Source of the DNA: Chitinophagales bacterium | Lineage (GTDB): Bacteria > Bacteroidota > Bacteroidia > Chitinophagales > JADIYW01 | Length of the DNA stretch: 33,935 nucleotides | Direction: 5' to 3' | NCBI GenBank assembly: GCA_020848255.1 | Contig: JADLAJ010000112.1 | Coordinates: 1 to 33,935 of the forward strand | In this document: positions 25,774 to 33,489 of the stretch, piece after piece | How positions within the stretch are numbered: position 1 is the first letter of the stretch | Layout: each line of letters opens with the position of its first letter | The notes under the pieces: generated by a model | Told to the model about the DNA's origin: nothing | Seen by the model: the letters and a program-made list of their open reading frames with translations, nothing else | Databases searched by the model: none | Translations under genes and position numbers: made by a program

Positions 25774-26847
25774 TTACAGTGATTGGTTAATAATTTTACA
25801 AATTAATTCTAATTCATTTTCTTGTAAGCCTGCAAATAAAGGTAAACACAGAACGCTGCATGCAATTTTTTCGGAAACTGGCATTTGTCCGGCTTTACAG
25901 TAATCAATAGTATTTAGTGAAGGATAGAAATATCTTCTCGGGATAATCTGATTGTTATTTAGGGTTTTCTGCGTCTGTAGTAATTTTTCTTCATTTTCAA
26001 AAATTATAGGATAGTAACTGAAATTCCAAATGGTATTTTCTCTGATTTTTATTTTTTGAAGCTTAGAGAAATTCAAGTTATTATTGTAAAAAGATACAAC
26101 TTTAGAACGTTCGCTTAAAATTGTTTCCATATAAGGCAATACGGCTAACCCCATGGCTGCCTGCAATTCTGAAATTTTACCATTAATTCCTAATCCGAAA
26201 AAATCAAGCGGACCGTTATGTCCGAAATTATGGCTGTAAAATAGCTTTTGATAGAGTTCCTTATCTTTGCAAAACAAGGCACCACCTTCTGCTGTGTGAA
26301 ATAATTTGGTGGCATGAAAACTACAGGTACTTATATCTCCGAAATTAAAAACAGACTGATTATTATACTGCACTCCAAAACAGTGAGCGGCATCGTAAAT
26401 AACTTTTAAGTTATGTTTTTTTGCTATTGCTTCAATCGCTTCAATGTTGCAGGGATTTCCGAACACATGAGTAGCCAAAATAGCGCTTGTTTTTGAAGTT
26501 ATGGCTGCTTCAATTTTAGTTTCATCTATGGTTAAATATTCAGGATGAATATCCACAAATACAGGTGTACAGTTCTCCCAAACAATAGCTGCCGTTGTGG
26601 CAACATAAGAAAATGGTGTGGTGATAATTTCGCTGTGATTACCCAATAGTTTTACAGCAATTTGTAATGGGATTGTTCCATTGTTTGTTATGATAATATT
26701 GTCAGTTTTTAAATAGTTTTTTACTTTCGTTTCTAATTCTAACAAAAGCTCGCCACGATTGGTTAGCCATTGATTGTCAAATGCCCTTTTTACCTGAGTT
26801 TGATATTCCTCAATTGGGGGAAGAAATGTTTTAGTTACTGGTGTCAT
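25774..26847 (-). CDS. DegT/DnrJ/EryC1 family nucleotide-sugar aminotransferase (VioA/FdtB-like)
   Basis: A PLP-dependent sugar aminotransferase. The ORF opens at 26859, but the ATG at 26847 forms an ATGA overlap with wzt, the same coupling used elsewhere in this operon, so I prefer it (357 residues). Motifs: TPFSYVATTAAIVWE, VIYDAAHCFGV with the PLP-binding Asp, and SFHATKLFHTAEGGA with the internal-aldimine Lys (K181). The sequence resembles the type that aminates dTDP-4-keto-6-deoxyhexoses (VioA/FdtB) more than the 3-amino WlbC/WbpE type, judged by eye. The matching 4,6-dehydratase is not in the window. Confidence 0.92.
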   Translation of the reverse strand: MTPVTKTFLPPIEEYQTQVKRAFDNQWLTNRGELLLELETKVKNYLKTDNIIITNNGTIPLQIAVKLLGNHSEIITTPFSYVATTAAIVWENCTPVFVDIHPEYLTIDETKIEAAITSKTSAILATHVFGNPCNIEAIEAIAKKHNLKVIYDAAHCFGVQYNNQSVFNFGDISTCSFHATKLFHTAEGGALFCKDKELYQKLFYSHNFGHNGPLDFFGLGINGKISELQAAMGLAVLPYMETILSERSKVVSFYNNNLNFSKLQKIKIRENTIWNFSYYPIIFENEEKLLQTQKTLNNNQIIPRRYFYPSLNTIDYCKAGQMPVSEKIACSVLCLPLFAGLQENELELICKIINQSL

Positions 26848-28112
26848 AATAACTTCCATTTAAAAGATGGTCTGATAAATCCAGGCTCACGACCTAAGTA
26901 AGTCCCCATTTCCCGTTCACCATCAACAACAGTAAATGTAACAATATCTTTTTCAATATAGACGGGATTTTTCTTGTTTTGAACAATGAACAAAGAGAGC
27001 ATAAATGTGCCGGACTGGAAAAAATATCTTGGAAATGTGCAGACGATTTTATTTGGCCCGCTGTGCAAAGAGATGTCTTCTGTGTTGTGTGAAAATGAAA
27101 ACAAGGAATCACCCAGCTCATTGATTAGGTGATATGTAATACAATAATCGTCATCCGGATTATTTTTTTTAATTTCTATAGAAGTCAGAAGTTCTATCTC
27201 TTCATTTTCCAGCAGCGGTTCGTCGTTTGTCCTGTTTGTGTTTCTTAAACTTATTTCATGTAATGCGAATGATGCTTTATTATAATCATTTCCAAATGTT
27301 TTTTTATTTTGAGTTTCTGCATCTCCTTTTAAGTAATAACTTATGGCATCAGTAACATTTCCGTCAAAAACACATTTGCCATGTTCAAGTACGATGCCTT
27401 TATTGCACAAAGTCTTAACCGCTGCCATGTTGTGACTCACAAATAAGACAGTTCTACCTTCACCTTTTGAGATATCACCCATTTTTCCAAGGCATTTCTT
27501 TTGAAATTCGGCGTCACCGACAGCTAATACTTCATCAATGATTAAAATTTCAGATTCGAGGTGTGCGGCAACCGCAAATGCTAAACGAACGTACATTCCG
27601 GAGCTGTATCGTTTAACAGGGGTGTCTATATATCGCTCAACCCCTGAAAAATCTACAATTTCATCAAATTTTCTGTTAATTTCTTTTTTTGTCATACCCA
27701 GGATTGCCCCATTCAGGTAGATATTCTCCCGGCCTGTCATTTCCGGATGAAACCCGGTGCCGACTTCCAGCAGAGAAGCTATTCTTCCTTTGGTTTTAAA
27801 GCAACCTGTAGTAGGTTTGGTTACTTTGCTTAATAATTTTAACAAGGTACTTTTACCCGCCCCGTTTTTACCAATTATTCCAACGGCATCACCCTCAGAG
27901 ATTTCAAAATTAACATCTTTCAGTGACCAGACATAATCGCTGAATCCTTTTGTGCTTCTGTCGTTAGTGTCTCCAATTTTTAAAAAGGGATCATCTTTGC
28001 CTCTGACAGAATACCACCACCTGTTTAAATCATGACTTAAAGTGCCGGTTCCTATTTTTCCCAGCCGGTATTGTTTTGAAATATTTTCTGCCACTATGGC
28101 TAAATTGCTCAT
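26844..28112 (-). CDS. wzt: ABC transporter ATP-binding protein for polysaccharide export (Wzt-like, with C-terminal domain)
   Basis: A 422-residue ATPase. Walker A GKNGAGKST (81-89), signature YSSGMYVRL (169-177), Walker B ILIIDEVLAVGD (189-200) and H-loop SH (226-227) are all intact. Residues from about 265 to 422 form an additional beta-rich domain of the Wzt_C type ending GREPGFIRPSFKW, which in E. coli O9a Wzt recognises the finished O-polysaccharide. With Wzm it forms an inner-membrane exporter for lipid-linked glycan, implying that chains are completed in the cytoplasm. Wzm is 9 bp upstream; the DegT gene overlaps its 3' end by 4 bp. Confidence 0.96.
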   Translation of the reverse strand: MSNLAIVAENISKQYRLGKIGTGTLSHDLNRWWYSVRGKDDPFLKIGDTNDRSTKGFSDYVWSLKDVNFEISEGDAVGIIGKNGAGKSTLLKLLSKVTKPTTGCFKTKGRIASLLEVGTGFHPEMTGRENIYLNGAILGMTKKEINRKFDEIVDFSGVERYIDTPVKRYSSGMYVRLAFAVAAHLESEILIIDEVLAVGDAEFQKKCLGKMGDISKGEGRTVLFVSHNMAAVKTLCNKGIVLEHGKCVFDGNVTDAISYYLKGDAETQNKKTFGNDYNKASFALHEISLRNTNRTNDEPLLENEEIELLTSIEIKKNNPDDDYCITYHLINELGDSLFSFSHNTEDISLHSGPNKIVCTFPRYFFQSGTFMLSLFIVQNKKNPVYIEKDIVTFTVVDGEREMGTYLGREPGFIRPSFKWKLL

Positions 28113-28121
28113 ATTTGATTT

Positions 28122-28976
28122 TTATACAGTATCCATGAAACTCTTTTCAACTTTATTAAATATAAGTGTTCCTAATAATAATATAAAAGTAATGATAACA
28201 AAGCTGAAAACCAACATTGCAGGATTGAAATTACCAGCACCTAAATATCCATACCTAAAACATTCAAAAATCCCCGTAAGAGGATTAAAATTCATGAAAT
28301 GCTTTAATTTCGGAGACAATAATGAGGTTGGATAAATTACCGGTGTGGCATACATAACTAATTGAATGCCAAATGTTAATAAAAAAGTTAAGTCTTTATA
28401 TTTTGATGTCAGAGAAGAAAATATCATTCCTAAACCTAAGGCTAATGCTGCCATTAACACAATCAATAACGGAGTTGCTAAAATCCATAAATTTGGATGG
28501 ATTTTTACATCTATTACGGCATAGTAAAAAACTATCGAGAGGAACAACAGAAATTGTATGGAGAATTTCATTAATCCGGAAACAACAATGGATAACGGCA
28601 TGATAAGCCTGGGAAAATAGACTTTGCCGAATATGGAAGCATTATTTACAAATACATTCGATGTATTGGTAAGTACTTCAGAAAAATAATTCCATATAGT
28701 AATTCCGGAAAGATAAAAAGCTATTTGAGGTACTCCGTCTGTAGAGATTCCTGCAATTTTTCCGAAAATTATTACAAATGTTATAGTTGTTAGAACGGGT
28801 TGTAAAAAAAACCAAATAGGACCTAAAATAGTTTGTTTATAAAAAGTAACAAAATCTCTTTTAACAAACATAAAGAGTAAATCTTTATACCTCCATACTT
28901 CTTTTAAATTAATACTGAAAAGTGAGGTTTCAGCACTAATTTCTTCTGTCCACATTTGATGATTAACATCATTCAT
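28122..28976 (-). CDS. wzm: ABC transporter permease for polysaccharide export (Wzm-like)
   Basis: A 284-residue ABC-2 permease with about six membrane segments. The cytoplasmic N terminus ends in KDLLFMFVKRDFVTFYKQTILGP, followed by WFFLQPVLTTITFVIIFG, both hallmarks of the Wzm/TagG group. FYLSGITIWNYFSE and SSLTSKYKDLTFLL are also typical. It pairs with the Wzt ATPase 9 bp downstream. It is the first gene of the 25-gene minus-strand run, and the -7 box TACCTTTG lies about 40 bases upstream of its start, so the main promoter of the operon is probably here. Confidence 0.95.
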   Translation of the reverse strand: MNDVNHQMWTEEISAETSLFSINLKEVWRYKDLLFMFVKRDFVTFYKQTILGPIWFFLQPVLTTITFVIIFGKIAGISTDGVPQIAFYLSGITIWNYFSEVLTNTSNVFVNNASIFGKVYFPRLIMPLSIVVSGLMKFSIQFLLFLSIVFYYAVIDVKIHPNLWILATPLLIVLMAALALGLGMIFSSLTSKYKDLTFLLTFGIQLVMYATPVIYPTSLLSPKLKHFMNFNPLTGIFECFRYGYLGAGNFNPAMLVFSFVIITFILLLGTLIFNKVEKSFMDTV

Positions 28977-29004
28977 TTATTCTGGTTTATCTAAAAAAAT
29001 CCAT

Positions 29005-29034
29005 TTGCAAAATCAACAAAGGTACTTATTTTTT
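29005..29034 (+). promoter_or_regulatory. Possible promoter of the PKD/T9SS gene
   Basis: TTG (29005-29007), a 19-base spacer and TATTTTTT (29027-29034, 7 of 8 to TAnnTTTG) would start transcription near 29041, leaving a leader of about 57 bases. A second candidate, TTG at 29064 with TAAGTTTA at 29086, would place the start almost at the ATG. Both are tentative. Confidence 0.28.
29017..29024 (-). promoter_or_regulatory. Likely main promoter of the glycan operon (-7 box)
   Basis: On the minus strand TACCTTTG is an exact match to the Bacteroidota -7 consensus TAnnTTTG. The expected -33 position, 19 bases upstream, holds TTC rather than TTG. Predicted transcription starts near 29010, giving a leader of about 33 bases before wzm. 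The box lies in the spacer of the 14-bp inverted repeat at 28987-29041. Confidence 0.5.
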
Positions 29035-29097
29035 TAGATAATTGAAAATTAAAACTGAAAGGGTTGATAAGTTCATTTTTTTTATTAAGTTTATGGT

Positions 29098-32000
29098 ATG
29101 AATTTTAGAGTTTTAGTTTATATATCGATTCTATTTTGTTTTCATACAGCTTTCTCCAATCAGCCTTTTGTTTTACCTAAAAACGGACAAACGATTGACT
29201 CAAAAACAGTATCTTTTCTATGGAATCCTAATTCGTTTACAACTAACTATAAGTTGCAAATAGCAACGGACAGCAACTTTAGAAATATTTCTTATACTAT
29301 TTTAACACCACTCAGTTCTTATTCACAAACCTTTGCTGATTATGGCACATATTATTGCAGATTTAAAAGAACCAGTGAATTAATTTGGTCTCCTACAATA
29401 AAGATAGAACTGATTGATTTAAATAACGATAATAATTTAATTTCTTGGTTCGATGCTAACGAGAATGTTATACAATCTGGGTCTGTAAGCAGTTGGAAGG
29501 ACAGAAAGGTACCGACTAGAGTTGCTTCACAAAATAATGTACCTCAACAGCCTTTGTATATAAGTACAATTCCTAGGCTAAATAACAGAAATGTTTTGTC
29601 TTTTAATGGTGTTTTTACCAACCCTATGGTTTTAAATATTACACCATCTATTAATACTACAAACTTTACTTTTTTCTGTATTCGTAATTTTAAACCAAAC
29701 ACATCAAATGTGCAGTTTTTTTTAGGGGGAAGTTCTCATGGATTCTCCTCAGAAGTGCTTGCGTTTAATGAAGGTTGTTCTTTTTCAGGGTTAAATGGTT
29801 CCGTTTTAATAGCCCCCCAATCAACGTTGAGGTCTGATTATTCAATTTATACCATTACAGACTCAACGTTGGAAATCAACAAACAAAGAATTAATTTTTC
29901 TCAGTTTATAGGAACTAAGACTGTTTCACAATTAGCATTAACCAATATCGGAGCAAGAGTTGATGCACCAAACTTGGCTTATAAAGGAGAAATTGCTGAA
30001 CTTATAATGTTTGATACTATCCTTGGCAACATAAAAAAAAATAGTATATACTCATATCTGATTAATAAATATGCTCCACCGGTAAATCTGGGTATAGATA
30101 CAGTTGCCGGAAGTTCTTTCTCTGACAGCATTGTATTAAATGCAGGTAACAGGTTTTCAAGGTACTTATGGTCAAACGGAGATACAACACCTACCACAAA
30201 AGTAGTTACGGCTGGAACATACAAAGTAATAACAACTGATATATTTGGAACTGTTTCAGAAGATGATATCGAAGTTTACCCTTACAGAAGACTCAAAGGT
30301 GCGGTTGTAAATTTTTGTCCAGGAGATAGTGTTGATGTGTCGCTAGGGTTAGATGCTTCATATGCTATCGTATGGTCTAACGGAAAAACAACGAGTAATG
30401 TTACCTTTAAAACACCAGGCCAATACACTGTAAGCATCACTAAAAATGGAAAAACTGTTTTAGATACTATCACTGTAACAAAGTTTTTGGATACAACACC
30501 ACTTGTTTATCTGCCGGAAAGAAATCAAAGTGATTTAATTAGAATATGCGGAGGTGAAAGAATATATATAAAAAATGATTCACTTTTTGAATCTTTTCAA
30601 TGGTCAACTGGATCAACAACTAACAGTGATACAACATTCAGCTCCAAAGATATTTTTATTAGTTATGTAGAGAAAAACGGCTGTACTTTGTCTGACACCA
30701 TTGCTGTTTTGGTAGCAGGTCTTGCACCAAAAGCAGACTTTGAAATAACCTCCTCTATCTGTCAAAACTCTTCAACTTCATTTAATGATATTTCAATACC
30801 TCCGGCTGGCGTAAATGTTGCTAACTGGAAATGGAGTTTCAGTAACGGAGATTCTTCTCGGTTACAAAATTCAACGACCATTTTCAATTCATCTGGAATT
30901 GCTTTCGCTGCAATAAAAATTACCACAACACAAGGTTGCTCGGATTCTATATTCAAATCATTTATTGTCAATAGAAAACCCGTACCGTCTTTTTACAATT
31001 TGTTGTCATGTGCTGATTTACCTACAACTTTCGTAGATCAAACAATTGCAAATTCTGCAACAGTTTCCGACTGGTCTTGGGATTTTAACGGGTTAGGTTT
31101 TATTAATGGTATTCAAAATCCATCTTTCAGATTTCCAACATCAGGTGTTTATACCATTAGACTCAAAGCAACTAACTCTAACGGGTGTTCAGATACCGTT
31201 TCTAATACACTGAGAGTGAGCGCATCACCGGTTTCTAATTTCTCTTTTGATGCAGTGTGTGGTAAAACACCCGTGAGTTTAAAGTTCTTAGCTACCGTAG
31301 AATCTCCTAATACAATACCTAATCTGAATTGGGGTAGCTGGGATTTTGGAGATGGTACTTTTGAAACAGCCATCAGGAATCCGCAGCATGTATACCCGGA
31401 ACCGGGAACATATAACGTAATTCTTAAAGTAAATTCTGATGAAGGTTGCAGCGACACAGCTATTAGACAGGTCAAAGTGTACGATTTTCCGATAGTGGAT
31501 TTCACAGTCTCTCAAACTCAATGCGTTGGGAAAGAAATTCAGTTTTCTGATATTTCGTCTACGCCTGACGGAACACCAATTACTACATGGAATTGGTTTT
31601 TTTCAGGTGAAGCAACAGATACTGTTCAAAACCCCAAGTATACGTTTAATACTCAAGGTAATTATATTATACAGTTAAATGCAAAGAATGCAGTGGGTTG
31701 CAGCGGTACCAAATTGCGTTCTATTGCCGTGTCCGCACCACCACAACCTAAATTTACTTTTTCACCTCAAAATGGATTGCCTCCATTGTGTGTAACATAC
31801 ACAAATCAATCTCCCGTTAATGGTAATTATTTATGGGACTATGGGGATGGAGGTTCTTTGATAGAAGGATTTAATCCACCACAACATTGTTATAATACTA
31901 TTGGAACATATCCAATTAAATTGATTGCAACAGATTTCAGAGGCTGCACAGAATCCTTGATAAAATTTATCTTAGTAGATAAAGCAAATCTTGATGCCGT

Positions 32001-32574
32001 AATGACTTCCGTAACGATTATTCCAAACGGTGAATTTTATAAGATTCAAGTGAGCATAAAAAACAATAGCAACATTGAAATAACCGCACTTGGACTAAGT
32101 TTGCAATTGGGTGGAGGTTCCGTTATTCGCGAAAATTGGACTGGCAGTTTATTGCCGGGGCAAACAACGGTATATGTCTTCACCGGTGAAATTAAGCCGG
32201 GCGAAAGTGGTCAGATTCCTGTTGTCTGTGCAACAATTGACAATGTAAATAATAATGCTGCAGAAGACAGAACAGATAATAATACATCCTGTAAAGAACT
32301 TAGCGTAGGTAGTTTTGATATTTTAAATATATACCCTAATCCTGCATTAGATAACATTAATTTTGGTATCATGTTGCCAAAAGACGGTAAGGTCAATATC
32401 CGCTTCATAGATGTGCTGGGGCAACAAATGTACAGCAAGGATTTTGACGGTGCCAAAGGATACAACAATTTCAATATGTCAACATTGTTGCTAAATGCAG
32501 CAGTTTATGTGGCAGAAGTATCTTTTGACGGAGAAGTTGTCAGAAAGAAATTTATGAGAAAAGACAGGAAGTAA
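29098..32574 (+). CDS. Large secreted PKD-repeat protein with T9SS type A sorting domain
   Basis: A 1158-residue surface or secreted protein. A signal peptide (1 to about 20) is followed by an fnIII-like segment (about 25-105), then a concanavalin/LamG-like lectin domain (about 108-325). Next are three Ig-like units with a repeated W-S-x-G-x-T motif (325-540), five PKD repeats of about 83 residues (545-960, with WDFGDGTFE and WDYGDGG), a CARDB-like domain (963-1070) and a C-terminal sorting domain starting LNIYPNP (about 1074-1158). This architecture is typical of Bacteroidota adhesins carried by type IX secretion. The ATG at 29098 starts the signal peptide directly. Divergent from wzm by 121 bp; no catalytic domain is recognised. 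Confidence 0.93.
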   Translation: MNFRVLVYISILFCFHTAFSNQPFVLPKNGQTIDSKTVSFLWNPNSFTTNYKLQIATDSNFRNISYTILTPLSSYSQTFADYGTYYCRFKRTSELIWSPTIKIELIDLNNDNNLISWFDANENVIQSGSVSSWKDRKVPTRVASQNNVPQQPLYISTIPRLNNRNVLSFNGVFTNPMVLNITPSINTTNFTFFCIRNFKPNTSNVQFFLGGSSHGFSSEVLAFNEGCSFSGLNGSVLIAPQSTLRSDYSIYTITDSTLEINKQRINFSQFIGTKTVSQLALTNIGARVDAPNLAYKGEIAELIMFDTILGNIKKNSIYSYLINKYAPPVNLGIDTVAGSSFSDSIVLNAGNRFSRYLWSNGDTTPTTKVVTAGTYKVITTDIFGTVSEDDIEVYPYRRLKGAVVNFCPGDSVDVSLGLDASYAIVWSNGKTTSNVTFKTPGQYTVSITKNGKTVLDTITVTKFLDTTPLVYLPERNQSDLIRICGGERIYIKNDSLFESFQWSTGSTTNSDTTFSSKDIFISYVEKNGCTLSDTIAVLVAGLAPKADFEITSSICQNSSTSFNDISIPPAGVNVANWKWSFSNGDSSRLQNSTTIFNSSGIAFAAIKITTTQGCSDSIFKSFIVNRKPVPSFYNLLSCADLPTTFVDQTIANSATVSDWSWDFNGLGFINGIQNPSFRFPTSGVYTIRLKATNSNGCSDTVSNTLRVSASPVSNFSFDAVCGKTPVSLKFLATVESPNTIPNLNWGSWDFGDGTFETAIRNPQHVYPEPGTYNVILKVNSDEGCSDTAIRQVKVYDFPIVDFTVSQTQCVGKEIQFSDISSTPDGTPITTWNWFFSGEATDTVQNPKYTFNTQGNYIIQLNAKNAVGCSGTKLRSIAVSAPPQPKFTFSPQNGLPPLCVTYTNQSPVNGNYLWDYGDGGSLIEGFNPPQHCYNTIGTYPIKLIATDFRGCTESLIKFILVDKANLDAVMTSVTIIPNGEFYKIQVSIKNNSNIEITALGLSLQLGGGSVIRENWTGSLLPGQTTVYVFTGEIKPGESGQIPVVCATIDNVNNNAAEDRTDNNTSCKELSVGSFDILNIYPNPALDNINFGIMLPKDGKVNIRFIDVLGQQMYSKDFDGAKGYNNFNMSTLLLNAAVYVAEVSFDGEVVRKKFMRKDRK

Positions 32575-32583
32575 CACCTTGTC

Positions 32584-32620
32584 ATCCTGTCCCGAATTTA
32601 TTTCGGGATTGTTTCAGGAT
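32584..32620. terminator. Hairpin between convergent genes, possible bidirectional terminator or dispersed repeat
   Basis: Inner stem TCCCGAA (32590-32596) / TTCGGGA (32602-32608) with a 5-base loop; outer stem ATCCTG (32584-32589) / CAGGAT (32615-32620) with a 6-base bulge on one side. It sits 10 bp after the PKD gene and overlaps the last codons of the wlbA-like gene. There is no strong T run. The sequence style (GTCATCCTG...TTCGGGA) resembles palindromes dispersed in many Bacteroidota genomes; only one copy was noticed in this window. Confidence 0.55.
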
Positions 32621-33474
32621 CTGTTTGTGTTTCTTATTCGCTCAACAATATCAACGGAAGGCTTTACATCATGAATGGTAAAGCCTTTTCCATTTAAGAT
32701 TTCCTGGTAGGATGCAGTATGTAAATCAGCGAAGCCTTCAGTAAATTCATAGGTTTTACCATCAATCGTAATCTGCCGTTTGGGAGATAAAGAGCTGTCA
32801 ATGCTTAAATTCCAACTTACTTTTGCTTTCTCCAGCTCTAACAATCCGGCGCTTTCAGTGTCATTATTTATATCAACGGAAATTCCTTTAATATCGCCAA
32901 ATAACCAGTTTGCCAAATCGAATAGATGAATGCCAATATTGGTAGCAATGCCGCCGGATTTTTTTATATTTCCTTTCCAGCTGGCATGATACCATTTGCC
33001 GCGCGGCGTAAAATATTCTACAGATACTTCATGTTTTTCAATTGTAGAGGCTTCTATTTCTCTCTTTACATCCAGCAACATTGGATGAAGACGCAATTGC
33101 AAAATCGTATAAATATGTTTGTTGGTATATGATTCTGCATCCACTAAGTTTTGCAGACTTTCAGCGCTTAATGCCAAAGGTTTCTCGCAAATTACATCGG
33201 CATTTAGTTTTAAACCAGCATAACAATGTTCTTCGTGTAAATGATTAGGGGAGCAAACTACCAGATAATCCACAGGACATTTATCCATCAGAAAATCATA
33301 GAAAGCGAATTCATCTGTAAAAAATTCGCAATCCGTAAAAAAACTATCCAATACACCAACGGTATCTGATACATCATAAGCAGCCACTAAATTTCCGCCA
33401 ACTTCTTTTATAGCCTTCAGGTGGCGGGGCGCAATATAACCGGCTGCTCCTATCAGTGCGAATTGTTTCTGCAT
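32614..33474 (-). CDS. wlbA: Gfo/Idh/MocA-family UDP-N-acetylglucosaminuronate 3-dehydrogenase (WlbA/WbpB-like)
   Basis: A 286-residue NAD-dependent oxidoreductase. The N-terminal Rossmann loop ALIGAAGYIAPRH, the segment VAAYDVSDTVG and the catalytic CEKPLALS (K98) match the WlbA/WbpB group, as do GGIATNIGIHLFDLANW (substrate site with H-x-x-D) and EFTEGFADLHTASYQ. WlbA oxidises C3 of UDP-GlcNAcA as the first step to UDP-2,3-diacetamido-glucuronic acid. It is shorter than the WlbA proteins I recall (about 315 residues or more), with the apparent shortening before SPKRQITIDG. It is 15 bp downstream of the WlbB-like gene and convergent with the PKD gene. Confidence 0.87.
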   Translation of the reverse strand: MQKQFALIGAAGYIAPRHLKAIKEVGGNLVAAYDVSDTVGVLDSFFTDCEFFTDEFAFYDFLMDKCPVDYLVVCSPNHLHEEHCYAGLKLNADVICEKPLALSAESLQNLVDAESYTNKHIYTILQLRLHPMLLDVKREIEASTIEKHEVSVEYFTPRGKWYHASWKGNIKKSGGIATNIGIHLFDLANWLFGDIKGISVDINNDTESAGLLELEKAKVSWNLSIDSSLSPKRQITIDGKTYEFTEGFADLHTASYQEILNGKGFTIHDVKPSVDIVERIRNTNRS

Positions 33475-33489
33475 AGTGTTGTTGTAAAA

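Larger units (their letters stand above)
28987..29041. repeat. Perfect 14-bp inverted repeat enclosing the divergent promoter region
   Basis: TTATCTAAAAAAAT (28987-29000) and ATTTTTTTAGATAA (29028-29041) are exact reverse complements separated by 27 bases. The spacer carries the exact -7 box for wzm, and the right arm overlaps the candidate -7 box of the PKD gene. It could be an operator, a cruciform-forming site or, less likely because of its small size, an invertible element. Confidence 0.75.

Noticed and set aside
28987-29041. Invertible promoter of the Bacteroides capsule type
   Set aside because: The repeat is perfect but the unit is only 55 bp, much shorter than known invertible promoters, and no recombinase gene is in the window. 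Kept only as a repeat and possible operator.
29979-32474. Minus-strand ORFs of 63-118 residues inside the PKD protein gene
   Set aside because: Shadows of the repeat-rich coding frame; no recognisable domain, and the plus-strand frame is clearly coding.
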